Assembly: GCA_024506175.1 (NCBI GenBank)
Contig: JAMBEQ010000069.1
Span: 1 to 41,841 of the forward strand
Source: Methylocystis sp.
GTDB lineage: Bacteria; Pseudomonadota; Alphaproteobacteria; Rhizobiales; Beijerinckiaceae
Reading direction: 5' to 3'
Length of the DNA: 41,841 nt
Below the pieces are notes generated by a model, which worked only from the letters and a program-made list of their open reading frames with translations, did not search any database and had not been told where the DNA came from. Both the position numbers and the translations under genes were made by a program. The first letter of the stretch is position 1, and each line of letters opens with the position of its first letter. This document shows positions 1-7,026 of this stretch, piece by piece.

Positions 1-230
1 AGGTGAACATGGTCTCCCAAAGCTGGGACGGCAAGCGCGTCTACTTCACGACCTCGCTTCTGGCCAATTGGGACAAGAAGGGCGCGGACAACGAGCAGTT
101 TCTGAAGGGCTTCTCCTGGGACGGCAACGACCTGAAAGAGGATTTCGTGGTCGACTTCCACGAGGAAGGACTCGGCCGCGCGCATCACATGAAATTTACC
201 GCCCGCCCGCAAAAGGCGGAATTGCATTGA
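1..230 (+). CDS. mtoX: Methanethiol oxidase / SBP56 family, C-terminal end (partial)
   Basis: Only the last ~75 residues are in the window; the 5' part lies upstream. The tail matches the C-terminus of the selenium-binding-protein 56 / methanethiol oxidase family: a QSWDGKRVYFTTSL block, then VVDFHEEGLGRAHHMKF, which corresponds to the conserved DF-x-x-EPLGPALAHE end of SELENBP1; a His in this block belongs to the metal site in the family. Bacterial MtoX is a periplasmic copper enzyme that oxidises methanethiol to formaldehyde, H2S and H2O2 (family knowledge). The next two genes encode a SCO copper chaperone and a MauG-like protein, the partners reported beside mtoX in methylotrophs, which supports MtoX over a generic SBP56 label. 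The stop TGA overlaps the TTG start of the next gene. Confidence 0.85.
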   Translation, partial: VNMVSQSWDGKRVYFTTSLLANWDKKGADNEQFLKGFSWDGNDLKEDFVVDFHEEGLGRAHHMKFTARPQKAELH

Positions 231-925
231 CTACGACTTGCAACAAGGTAAGGGGGCTGCGCGCCTCCTTCGCCATGCTCGGCGCAGTTGCAATGCTTTT
301 ACTGACGCATGGGCGCGCGGAAGCGATCGAGAACTTGCCAGCGCCCGGCGCCTATATTCTCCAACGCATCCAGCGTATTCCCGAGGCGCAGCTGCTCGAC
401 GCCAATGGGGCGCCGGTCGCCCTCTCCTCTCACGCCGTCGGCGCTGTGACGGCGCTCGGTTTCTTCTACGGCCATTGCGAGGACGCGACCGGATGCCCCG
501 TCGCATGGGCGACATTCGAAGCGGCAAGGAAGGCGGCGGGAGCCGATCCGCTGCTCAAAGACAAGTTGCGGCTGGTTTTTGTAAGTCTCGATCCCCAACG
601 GGATACGCCAGCCGTATTGCGGATTCTCGAGTCGTCGGAGCGCGACAGCCGCGCGCCGCCGTGGATCTTCCTGACCGGCAAATCCGAGGTGCAACTTGCT
701 CCCCTGTTGCGCGCGATGGGCCAAGACGTCGGATACGCGCTCGACCCCTCGGGGCGGCGCACGGGCACGATCAACCACATGCTGAAGGTTTTTCTGATCG
801 ATCCCGAGGGATGGGTGCGCGAAATCTACAGCACGGCTTTCCTCACGCCTGAAAACCTGCTGAACGACGCCCGCACGCTCGCTCTCGTTTTTCGCGACGC
901 GACCAACCGTTTGCCGGAGAAGTAA
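227..925 (+). CDS. SCO1/SenC-type copper chaperone of the mtoX cluster
   Basis: A 232-residue exported thioredoxin-fold protein. I place the start at TTG 227, which overlaps the mtoX stop by 4 bases and has AAGGCGGA at 213-220; this gives a clean signal peptide (basic n-region, MLGAVAMLLL core, AEA cleavage site near residue 33). SCO proteins deliver copper to copper sites and have thiol-disulfide activity. The expected histidine is present in INHMLKVFLIDPEG. The cysteine pair is unusual: GHCEDATGCP gives Cys84 and Cys90 with five residues between them, where SCO normally has CxxxC. The context suggests it loads copper into MtoX rather than into a cytochrome oxidase (inference). A longer frame running back to position 68 would overlap mtoX heavily and is rejected. 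Confidence 0.82.
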   Translation: MTTTCNKVRGLRASFAMLGAVAMLLLTHGRAEAIENLPAPGAYILQRIQRIPEAQLLDANGAPVALSSHAVGAVTALGFFYGHCEDATGCPVAWATFEAARKAAGADPLLKDKLRLVFVSLDPQRDTPAVLRILESSERDSRAPPWIFLTGKSEVQLAPLLRAMGQDVGYALDPSGRRTGTINHMLKVFLIDPEGWVREIYSTAFLTPENLLNDARTLALVFRDATNRLPEK

Positions 926-926
926 A

Positions 927-1997
927 TTGAGGGCGAAGACCACGCGCGCCCTCTCCTTCTTCGCCGCCCTGCTCACGGCCGTCAACCTCGCCGCAGCCCG
1001 CCACGCCCAGCATCCACTCGGCCTGCCGGCGGTTCCCGCTTCAGTCGCCGGCTCTCTGGCGATGCAGCAGCTGGGCGAGAGGCTGTTTTTCGATCGCAGC
1101 CTCTCCGCAAACGGCACGCTATCCTGCGCCATGTGTCACATTCCATCTCAGGGATTCACGTCGAACCAGAGCGCGCTCTCCATCGGCATGGAGGGGCGCT
1201 TGCTGCGGCGCAACGCGCCTTCGCTTTACAACGTCGTTTTCAAGCGCTTCCTATTCCACGATGGCCGCGAAACCGATCTCGCGGCGCAGGTATGGGGCCC
1301 GCTGCTGGCGCGCGACGAAATGGGCAACGCCGCCATCGGCCCCCTTCTCGAGCGGCTGCGTCAAGATCCAGTTTATGGCTCGTCCTTCGACGCCGCATTT
1401 CCGGGCGAAGGGATCACGATGACAACGCTTGGCCGCGCCGTTGCCGCTTATGAGGCGACGCTTTTACGTGCAGACAGCCGTTTCGACCGCGCCTTTTTCG
1501 GCGGCGACAAAACGGCGCTCACGGCGCAGGAGCAGCGGGGCTACGACATATTTTCGTCCAAGGGCGGCTGCGCTTCTTGCCACCTGATCGGTTCGGAAAG
1601 CGCTCTTTTCACCGACCAATCTTGGCATAATACCGGCGTCGCCTTTGCGCGGAAAAACGCCCCGGCGGTCGTCAAAGTCGAGCTGGCGCCAGGCGTTGTC
1701 CAGGAGGTCCGCCTTTCCGCCATTGGCCTCGACCAAACCGAAACGCGCAACGACGTGGGTCGCTTCGAGATCACCAATGACCCTGCAGATCGCTGGGCTT
1801 ATACGACCCCCATGCTGCGCGGCGTGAAGGATACTTGGCCCTATATGCACAATGGCAGCTTGAAAACGCTCGAAGAGGTCGTGGACTTTTATGATCGAGG
1901 CGGCGGCCCCAATGCGGCGCTCGATGATAAGATCAAGCCGCTCGGGCTAACTGCCGAAGAAAAAGCCGCGCTTGTAGCGTTTTTGAAGGCTCTTTGA
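927..1997 (+). CDS. MauG / di-heme cytochrome c peroxidase family protein
   Basis: A 356-residue periplasmic di-heme protein. It starts at TTG 927, two bases after the SCO stop, with GGAG at 916-919. A signal peptide covers about residues 1-26 (basic start, SFFAALLTAVNLAAA). Two CxxCH haem c motifs are visible: CAMCH at 67-71 and CASCH at 215-219. The conserved late block PYMHNGSLKTLEEVVDFY typical of the MauG/BCCP superfamily is present. MauG makes tryptophan tryptophylquinone in methylamine dehydrogenase; other members reduce H2O2. Next to mtoX it could mature MtoX or remove the H2O2 produced by methanethiol oxidation; sequence alone cannot decide. The length suits either subgroup. Confidence 0.88.
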   Translation: MRAKTTRALSFFAALLTAVNLAAARHAQHPLGLPAVPASVAGSLAMQQLGERLFFDRSLSANGTLSCAMCHIPSQGFTSNQSALSIGMEGRLLRRNAPSLYNVVFKRFLFHDGRETDLAAQVWGPLLARDEMGNAAIGPLLERLRQDPVYGSSFDAAFPGEGITMTTLGRAVAAYEATLLRADSRFDRAFFGGDKTALTAQEQRGYDIFSSKGGCASCHLIGSESALFTDQSWHNTGVAFARKNAPAVVKVELAPGVVQEVRLSAIGLDQTETRNDVGRFEITNDPADRWAYTTPMLRGVKDTWPYMHNGSLKTLEEVVDFYDRGGGPNAALDDKIKPLGLTAEEKAALVAFLKAL

Positions 1998-2023
1998 GTA
2001 AGGGTCAAGTTACGGGGACCAAG

Positions 2024-2581
2024 ATGGATGTAATGCAAGCCATTCGGCATCGCCGCTCGGTCAGAGACTATGAGCCGGAAGCGCCGTCCCGTGAGGATAT
2101 CGAGGCGCTGATCGACGCCGCTATCGCAGCCCCCACCGCCGCAAATAGGCAGTTCTGGTCCTTCAGCGTCATCTCGGATCGGGCGCTTCTCGATCGGATG
2201 TCCCGAGAAGCCAAAGCCTATATGACGACGAGCAAGCCTCTGGATCTGCCGGAGCATCTTTATGAAAAGCTCGCGGATCCCGCTTTTCATGTTTTCTATC
2301 ATGCGCCCGTTCTTATCCTGATCTCGGCAAAGAAAAACGCGCCCTGGGGCGCCGAGGACTGTGCGCTCGCCGCTCAGAACATCATGCTGGCGGCGCTCGC
2401 GTCGAATCTCGGGACGTGCTGGATCGGCCTTTGCCAGCCCTTCCTCGACGCGCCGCAAGGCAGAGCGCTGATCGGCCTCGCTGACGACGAGGCGCCGGTT
2501 GCGCCGATCATCGTCGGCCGCCCGGCTTCCATCGCGCCGCCGACGCCACGCAAGCCGCCGAACATTCGCTGGATCTCCTGA
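2024..2581 (+). CDS. Nitroreductase family protein (FMN-dependent)
   Basis: A 185-residue protein starting MDVMQAIRHRRSVRDY, the classic N-terminal FMN-phosphate-binding block of the nitroreductase fold, followed by the AAPTAANRQFWSF and NLGTCWIGLC segments of the family. I chose ATG 2024, which has GGGGA just upstream; a TTG at 1994 overlapping the MauG stop would add ten residues. Members use NAD(P)H and FMN to reduce nitro compounds, quinones or other acceptors; the substrate here cannot be told. It follows the MauG gene within about 26 bases on the same strand, so it is probably the last gene of the mtoX operon. It converges with the next gene, leaving only 4 bases between stops. Confidence 0.85.
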   Translation: MDVMQAIRHRRSVRDYEPEAPSREDIEALIDAAIAAPTAANRQFWSFSVISDRALLDRMSREAKAYMTTSKPLDLPEHLYEKLADPAFHVFYHAPVLILISAKKNAPWGAEDCALAAQNIMLAALASNLGTCWIGLCQPFLDAPQGRALIGLADDEAPVAPIIVGRPASIAPPTPRKPPNIRWIS

Positions 2582-2585
2582 GTGG

Positions 2586-3851
2586 CTAGGTCCCACCAGG
2601 AACATTGCTTGCCCTCGGCTTCAACGCCCCAGAGCCAACCACATCGAACTCGGTTCCGCGCCAATTGATGCTTCCTCCAAAGAAGCTCAAAAGAAAGACG
2701 AGGAACGAGAGAAGGTCTCGTACCGGAAGCAATGCGTAGGGCTGCCGCGGCAGTCCAAATACAAGCTCAACGGCGACACACAAAAGCACGCGCAAACATA
2801 GAGCCCCGGCGCCCAAAGCCAGCGCGTCGCCGCCACCAGAGAGCGCGCCCGCAAATGCGAGCGAAAAGGGATGGGTGATGAAGGCTCCGACATAGCCGAG
2901 CGGGTCGATGCATTTCACGGTTCTGGCGGCGCGTAGCTCTTGGGCGAGGAGCGTTTTTAGGTTTTCGGAGAAACAATGGTGCCCGACCGTGAATGCTGGC
3001 ACCGCTACCTCATATCCTGCGCTACGAACCGCCTTGCCGATTTCGTAATCATCCGCCAGACGTCCGGCGAAGAGTTCAAATCCGCCAACCGCCTGCAATA
3101 TGTCCCGCCGGATGGCGATTGTGGAGCCGCAGCAGGGCTGCGCGAAGTCGAAAGTGATCGCGACGATCATGCTCGGAAGGAAGTGGCTATTGATCGCAAG
3201 CGCCGCGTGCTGCGACCAGGCGCCAGTCGCAGCGACGCCGTGGTAAAGGCAAGTGACGGCTCCGACGTTATTCTGTTGGAGATGCGCGACGACGGTTGCG
3301 AGGTATGTCGGCCCCACCTCTATGTCGCTATCGGAAATGATCAGGACATCATTACAAGCGCTGTGAAACATGTTTACGAGATTCGAAACTTTTCGATTTG
3401 GCCCATGCTCACGGGCGCTAACGACCAAATCCACCGCTTCGCCGTGCGATTTTGCAACCTCTTGCACATGTGCGGCCGCAGGATCGTTGTGGTCACGAAC
3501 GCCGCAGACCATCTGAATGGCCCCTTCATACCTCTGCTCGAAGTTCGCAGAGAGTCTCTTGAACAGCTCCGGCTCGTCGCCATGCAAGGGTTTGAGTAAG
3601 CTCACCGGCACATGGGCGCCAAGATGCGCGTCTCGATGCTTTGAGAAATTCAGCACAGCAAAAATCGCGACAAGCAGGTAACAGCAGCCTAGACACGCGC
3701 TCGCTTCGCAAAGCGTGGAAAACGCGCTTAGCCACGTGCCCATTTCTCTTTGCCCGTAAAGCATCGATGCGCAGGTAAGAGACCATACGGCGCAAGATGC
3801 AACGACGATCTCTATAGCTCCTAATTTGCAAGGGGAGCCAAAGAGCCTCAT
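2586..3851 (-). CDS. hpnI: HpnI-like hopanoid / ceramide-glucosyltransferase-like GT
   Basis: A 421-residue membrane-bound GT-A glycosyltransferase of the GT21-like group. Hydrophobic segments lie at about residues 11-30 and 47-68 and again towards the C-terminus (about 325-400). Catalytic motifs: LLKPLHGDEP near 85-93, the metal-binding ISDSDIEV with Asp174 and Asp176, and LADDYEIG with Asp267/268. The pattern fits HpnI, which transfers N-acetylglucosamine to bacteriohopanetetrol in hopanoid side-chain synthesis. The closing Q-x-x-R-W motif reads QELRA (304-308), so the tryptophan is replaced by alanine. No other hopanoid genes are adjacent. An in-frame ATG at residue 30 is an alternative start. 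HpnI rather than a generic ceramide glucosyltransferase is inferred from the LADDYEIG and PLGYVGAFITHP blocks. Confidence 0.75.
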   Translation of the reverse strand: MRLFGSPCKLGAIEIVVASCAVWSLTCASMLYGQREMGTWLSAFSTLCEASACLGCCYLLVAIFAVLNFSKHRDAHLGAHVPVSLLKPLHGDEPELFKRLSANFEQRYEGAIQMVCGVRDHNDPAAAHVQEVAKSHGEAVDLVVSAREHGPNRKVSNLVNMFHSACNDVLIISDSDIEVGPTYLATVVAHLQQNNVGAVTCLYHGVAATGAWSQHAALAINSHFLPSMIVAITFDFAQPCCGSTIAIRRDILQAVGGFELFAGRLADDYEIGKAVRSAGYEVAVPAFTVGHHCFSENLKTLLAQELRAARTVKCIDPLGYVGAFITHPFSLAFAGALSGGGDALALGAGALCLRVLLCVAVELVFGLPRQPYALLPVRDLLSFLVFLLSFFGGSINWRGTEFDVVGSGALKPRASNVPGGT

Positions 3852-4240
3852 TGAGCGTGTCGCATTTCCAACTGGTCACGCAAGACTGGAAAATGATGGC
3901 ATATCGGCTTGAAGCGCCCCGCAGCCGCCAAAGCCTTCCAAGGCGTCGCCAGGATATTCCTGAGGTTTGCTCGACAGGATATGTATTCCATCAGCTCGCC
4001 AAATACGCCACAAGCGGCGCGCGATCGATTTCGCGGCCTGCGTCAGAACCCGTGCCCTGCACTCGGCCGAGTCGTCGCTCTACGAAGCCGCTCACGCAAG
4101 CATACGCCTCCTTGTCAGCAAGGCTATTCGTACTTGCCGCAATCACACGGCTGTGGTCGCGCACTTTGGAGCTTCGCAGGCAGCTCCTGATGACGCATGA
4201 GCAGGCCACAGCCTCCCGACCTCCACCCCCGCATAAAGAG

Positions 4241-4270
4241 ACAAGGGAACCAAGAGGCGGTTCCTTTTGT
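4241..4270 (+). terminator. Terminator-like hairpin
   Basis: GGAACC at 4246-4251 pairs with GGTTCC at 4259-4264 across a 7-base loop. The stem is extended outward by ACAA (4241-4244) pairing with TTGT (4267-4270). A short T run (TTTTG) follows the core stem on the + strand. It looks like an intrinsic terminator, but no gene is called immediately upstream on the + strand, so it may end an unannotated small transcript. Confidence 0.4.
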
Positions 4271-4375
4271 TCGTCTCCGACCCCGCGGAGGATGAAATGA
4301 CGCTTTCCTTTTCATGTGTCGCCCCAGCCGTAATCGCTGCATCCCGCTCATGACACAAGGTATTGCATTAAGGCG

Positions 4376-4392
4376 GCTGATATCTCATCAGC
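4376..4392. repeat. Short inverted repeat before the AI-2E-family gene
   Basis: GCTGAT (4376-4381) and ATCAGC (4387-4392) form a perfect 6-base inverted repeat around ATCTC, ending 23 bases before the ATG at 4416. The position fits an operator or a leader hairpin, but no regulator is implied by the sequence. Confidence 0.3.
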
Positions 4393-4415
4393 TCACAGAA
4401 GGCGTTTGCTGACCC

Positions 4416-5513
4416 ATGAAAGTCCCCGGGCGCCCAGAGCTTGAGAACCCCGATGGTCGACGCCTCGACAGCGCCGCTTTCGTCCTCGCCCTTGGGCTCC
4501 TGGGATTCGTTTTTCATGTGCTGCAATGGGTTCTTTTACCGTTTGTTCTGGCTGCATTGCTGGCCTATCTCTGTAATCCCCTTGTTGAAAAGCTAACGCC
4601 GGCATCCGAAGGGTCCCGTCTACGCGGCGCCGTGATCGTGTTCATTTCTGTTGCAGTAATTGCTAGCATTTTCGGATGGTTGGGAATCCCACCTTTGATG
4701 CAGCAGATCGCGCATGTAGTGACGGACATTCAATCGACGTTCAGAACGCTTGCGCACAGCCTCGTCGACGACAAGTCTGTCATGGTTTTTGGCAGGAGCA
4801 TGAATGCGGATCAAATAGCGCAGTCGGCAACGACCGGCGTGCACGATTGGATTACACAGACCGGGCGAATAACCGAGCTTGCGACGGTGACGTTTACGAC
4901 GCTTTTCGGCGGCGTGCTAATCCTCGTGCTGCTTTTTTATATGCTTCTAAAAGGACCCGAGCTTTTTCGCGGGCTTTTGTGGCTTGCCCCTAAAGAGCGT
5001 CGCCCGACAATCGAAAAGATCTGGTTGCGCTTAGGGCCGCTGCTGTGGCGATACATTCTGGGTGTGATGATCGTGGTGGCCTATGCGATCGTCGCGGCCT
5101 ATATCGGATTGGGGCTTGTCCTTGGATTAAGACATGCCGTCTTTCTCGCGATTCTCACCGGCATTCTCGAAATGATTCCCGTCGTTGGTCCGGCCGCGTC
5201 TGCGGTCATCGCAGGCCTTGCCGCAATCCGCAGCGCGACAGGAATTGGTCCGGTGATCGGCTATGCCATTTACGCGATCGCCCTTCGCCTATCGATCGAT
5301 CAGGTGCTCGGGCCGATCGTTCTGGGGACCGCTTCAACTCTCAGCCCGGTTTTGATTATTTTTTCCTTTCTTGTCGGCGGGGCGCTTTTTGGCGTTGCCG
5401 GCATCATTCTCTCCGTGCCGGTGGCGCTCACTGTTCGGACTTCATTGGCCGTCCTGCGGGGGGAATCGTTATCCTCTCCTTCGCTCTCGGGGCAAACCTC
5501 CAACACGCTATAG
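4416..5513 (+). CDS. AI-2E family (PerM/TqsA-like) membrane transporter
   Basis: A 365-residue polytopic inner-membrane protein. Paired N-terminal helices (about residues 22-50) and another near 70-90 are followed by a soluble region (about 95-150) and then helices to residue ~345. The family signature is visible in LGLRHAVFLAILTGILEMIPVVGPAASAV and in SIDQVLGPIVLGTASTLSPVLIIFSFLVGG, corresponding to the conserved E-x-x-P-x-x-G-P and P-x-x-x-G blocks. Family members include E. coli TqsA and PerM and the sodium/proton antiporters of the same fold; the AI-2 name should not be read as evidence of quorum sensing. It stands alone on the + strand. A second paralogue lies at 20479-21492. Confidence 0.85.
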   Translation: MKVPGRPELENPDGRRLDSAAFVLALGLLGFVFHVLQWVLLPFVLAALLAYLCNPLVEKLTPASEGSRLRGAVIVFISVAVIASIFGWLGIPPLMQQIAHVVTDIQSTFRTLAHSLVDDKSVMVFGRSMNADQIAQSATTGVHDWITQTGRITELATVTFTTLFGGVLILVLLFYMLLKGPELFRGLLWLAPKERRPTIEKIWLRLGPLLWRYILGVMIVVAYAIVAAYIGLGLVLGLRHAVFLAILTGILEMIPVVGPAASAVIAGLAAIRSATGIGPVIGYAIYAIALRLSIDQVLGPIVLGTASTLSPVLIIFSFLVGGALFGVAGIILSVPVALTVRTSLAVLRGESLSSPSLSGQTSNTL

Positions 5514-5684
5514 TCGAGAACGCTTCGGTGGATCAAGGTCAAGCTTGCGCGCCAATAGGACGCGGGCATGGCGCGCGGATTTGTCTGAATTTCCCGCTCC
5601 ATTGTGAATGCGCTTCCCTATCGGAACCCAACCGCCGGTCTCGATGTTCGTATGAGAAGCCCGCTCGAACGCCGGGGGTAGAAA

Positions 5685-6152
5685 ATGAAGCATTATACAA
5701 CTCGGGAAATCGCCGAAAGCGCTCGCATTGCCAGGCCCGAACACCCCGACTGGGTCCTGCGGCGGCAGCGACTGCAGCGGTTTGCGAGCTTGCTGGACGC
5801 AACAAGCGATACCGTCACGCTGTTCTCGACGATGGAATGTTATCCTCGAAAGCAGCGCTTGGAGTTGCGCCATAATGGATCGCCATTGGCGGTCGCCTTC
5901 AATGACCCTCTGTTCCGCGCTGAAGGCCTTGCGGGCGATCGGGTTCGCGACGGGGTGGCCTTTTTTAAGCTTTCCCTTGGGGAAGCGCATGCGCTGCTCT
6001 GCGATTGCCGCTATGCGGACATCGCGCAAATTCGGCAACCACTCGCTAAGCAAATCGCCATGAGAGCGCGGCGTCTTGCCGACAAGCGAACTTTCGCAGA
6101 AATATGCGACGGTCTTGGTAGCAGGTTCAGCTCTTGGATGAGCTCGCGTTAA
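5685..6152 (+). CDS. Protein of unknown function
   Basis: A 155-residue, probably cytoplasmic protein; I do not recognise the family. Support for a real gene: GGGGGTAG sits 3-10 bases before ATG 5685, composition is balanced, and the sequence alternates charged and hydrophobic residues as in a folded domain (for example ECYPRKQRLELRHNGSPLAVAF near residues 51-72). There is no signal peptide or membrane segment. It contains three cysteines, two of them close together in LLCDCRY. The opposite strand is also open across this region (5508-6254), but that frame is Arg-rich and looks like a shadow. It follows the AI-2E-family gene after 171 bases, so it may have its own promoter. Confidence 0.6.
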   Translation: MKHYTTREIAESARIARPEHPDWVLRRQRLQRFASLLDATSDTVTLFSTMECYPRKQRLELRHNGSPLAVAFNDPLFRAEGLAGDRVRDGVAFFKLSLGEAHALLCDCRYADIAQIRQPLAKQIAMRARRLADKRTFAEICDGLGSRFSSWMSSR

Positions 6153-6351
6153 CCCGTCGGGGCCGCCGAACTGCGCTGGCAGGAATGCCCTACGGCGCGT
6201 CGGCGGCTGCGCGGAAAATCGGCCTGCGGATAGGGCGCGCCTAGGCCAGACCACTGACGGGCTCAGTCAGACACTTGCTTTGCATGGAAGCGCGCCTTGG
6301 CAGGCCGCAACGTGTTGCTTTTAGGCATCCCCCACTTGGTCTCAGTCGAGA

Positions 6352-6969
6352 TCATGCCCGCAAGTATCGGCGCTCCAACTTTCTCCTTGAGAAATAGACA
6401 ACCGTGCGGCTGCGCCAGAGGCTGTCAATCCGAAGACCCGAGGGATTATATGTGAGAACGAGCATCGATATCAGAATGTTTTCACCAAACCAATGAAGCC
6501 CCTTCGCCTCAGATTGATCGGGGCCTAAACGACGCTCGAAGCCGAACCGGCCCACTAGACGGGCGACCTGGTCTTCTCCCAAAGCAGCGAGGCCAATCCG
6601 CCCGCGGATAATCCGGACATCATCAAGATCTCTTCTCTCTTCGAGATGCCGGGCGAGCTCACGAAGGGAAAACTCGAGCTTTCGGCTGATCTGCTGCGCC
6701 CACGCCCAAGTGGCGCCCGCGCGAGGAATGACCGGCATATGCTCGTTCCAGAAATGAATTTCGAGGAGACGGTCGCCTCTTGTCGTCCGTGTCCCATCAG
6801 GCAAGGCGATATCCTCCTCGCTTCTTTCGACGACCTGCATGCGAAGAATGCAATCGGTCGAATTCGAGAACTCGGTTATTCCCTGGCGTCTTCGCAAGTA
6901 GTAGTCAAGCGCCATAATGGGAGCTGTCAGCAGCTTCTTGCCGCCACGCCGGAGCAAATCGTTTTGCAT
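6352..6969 (-). CDS. YkoP-like domain protein
   Basis: A 205-residue soluble protein. The pattern ALDYYLRRRQGITEFS, then CILRMQV, then GDRLLEIHFWNEHMPVIP is that of the YkoP-like domain family, whose biochemical role is unknown. In Bacillus subtilis, ykoP sits beside the glycosyltransferase ykoT; here too the gene lies just downstream of a GT2 glycosyltransferase on the same strand, with 57 bases between (27 if the GTG start at 6999 is used). I prefer ATG 6969, which is preceded by GAAGGG; ATG at 6915 is a further alternative. A role in the same lipid or envelope glycosylation step is inferred from context only. Confidence 0.65.
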   Translation of the reverse strand: MQNDLLRRGGKKLLTAPIMALDYYLRRRQGITEFSNSTDCILRMQVVERSEEDIALPDGTRTTRGDRLLEIHFWNEHMPVIPRAGATWAWAQQISRKLEFSLRELARHLEERRDLDDVRIIRGRIGLAALGEDQVARLVGRFGFERRLGPDQSEAKGLHWFGENILISMLVLTYNPSGLRIDSLWRSRTVVYFSRRKLERRYLRA

Positions 6970-7026
6970 AGCGCCCTTCGGGGAGAGACCACGTAACACT
7001 AAACTTTCTCAGAACGTTTGCGGGAG

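Larger units (their letters stand above)
3852..4415. other. Intergenic stretch without a supported gene
   Basis: This 564-base stretch lies between the divergent hpnI-like gene and the AI-2E-family gene. Several short open frames occur on both strands, but they are Arg/Ser/Pro-rich, overlap one another and lack convincing ribosome sites, so I call none of them. It should carry the divergent promoters. It contains two inverted repeats, listed separately at 4241-4270 and 4376-4392. A degraded gene or a small RNA cannot be excluded. Confidence 0.5.

Noticed and set aside
68-226. Longer N-terminus for the first SCO gene
   Set aside because: It would lie inside mtoX in another frame and push the signal peptide far into the protein; TTG 227 gives a normal signal sequence.
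3851-4300. A 149-codon + strand frame in the gap after the HpnI-like gene
   Set aside because: Ser/Arg/Pro-rich, overlapped by several other frames of similar quality, and no ribosome site.
4416-5513. Quorum-sensing (autoinducer-2) export function
   Set aside because: The AI-2E family name covers transporters with different substrates, and no luxS or lsr genes are present.
5508-6254. A 248-codon - strand frame opposite the unknown protein at 5685-6152
   Set aside because: Arg/Pro/Ala-rich and without a ribosome site, whereas the + frame has a strong site and a more protein-like composition.
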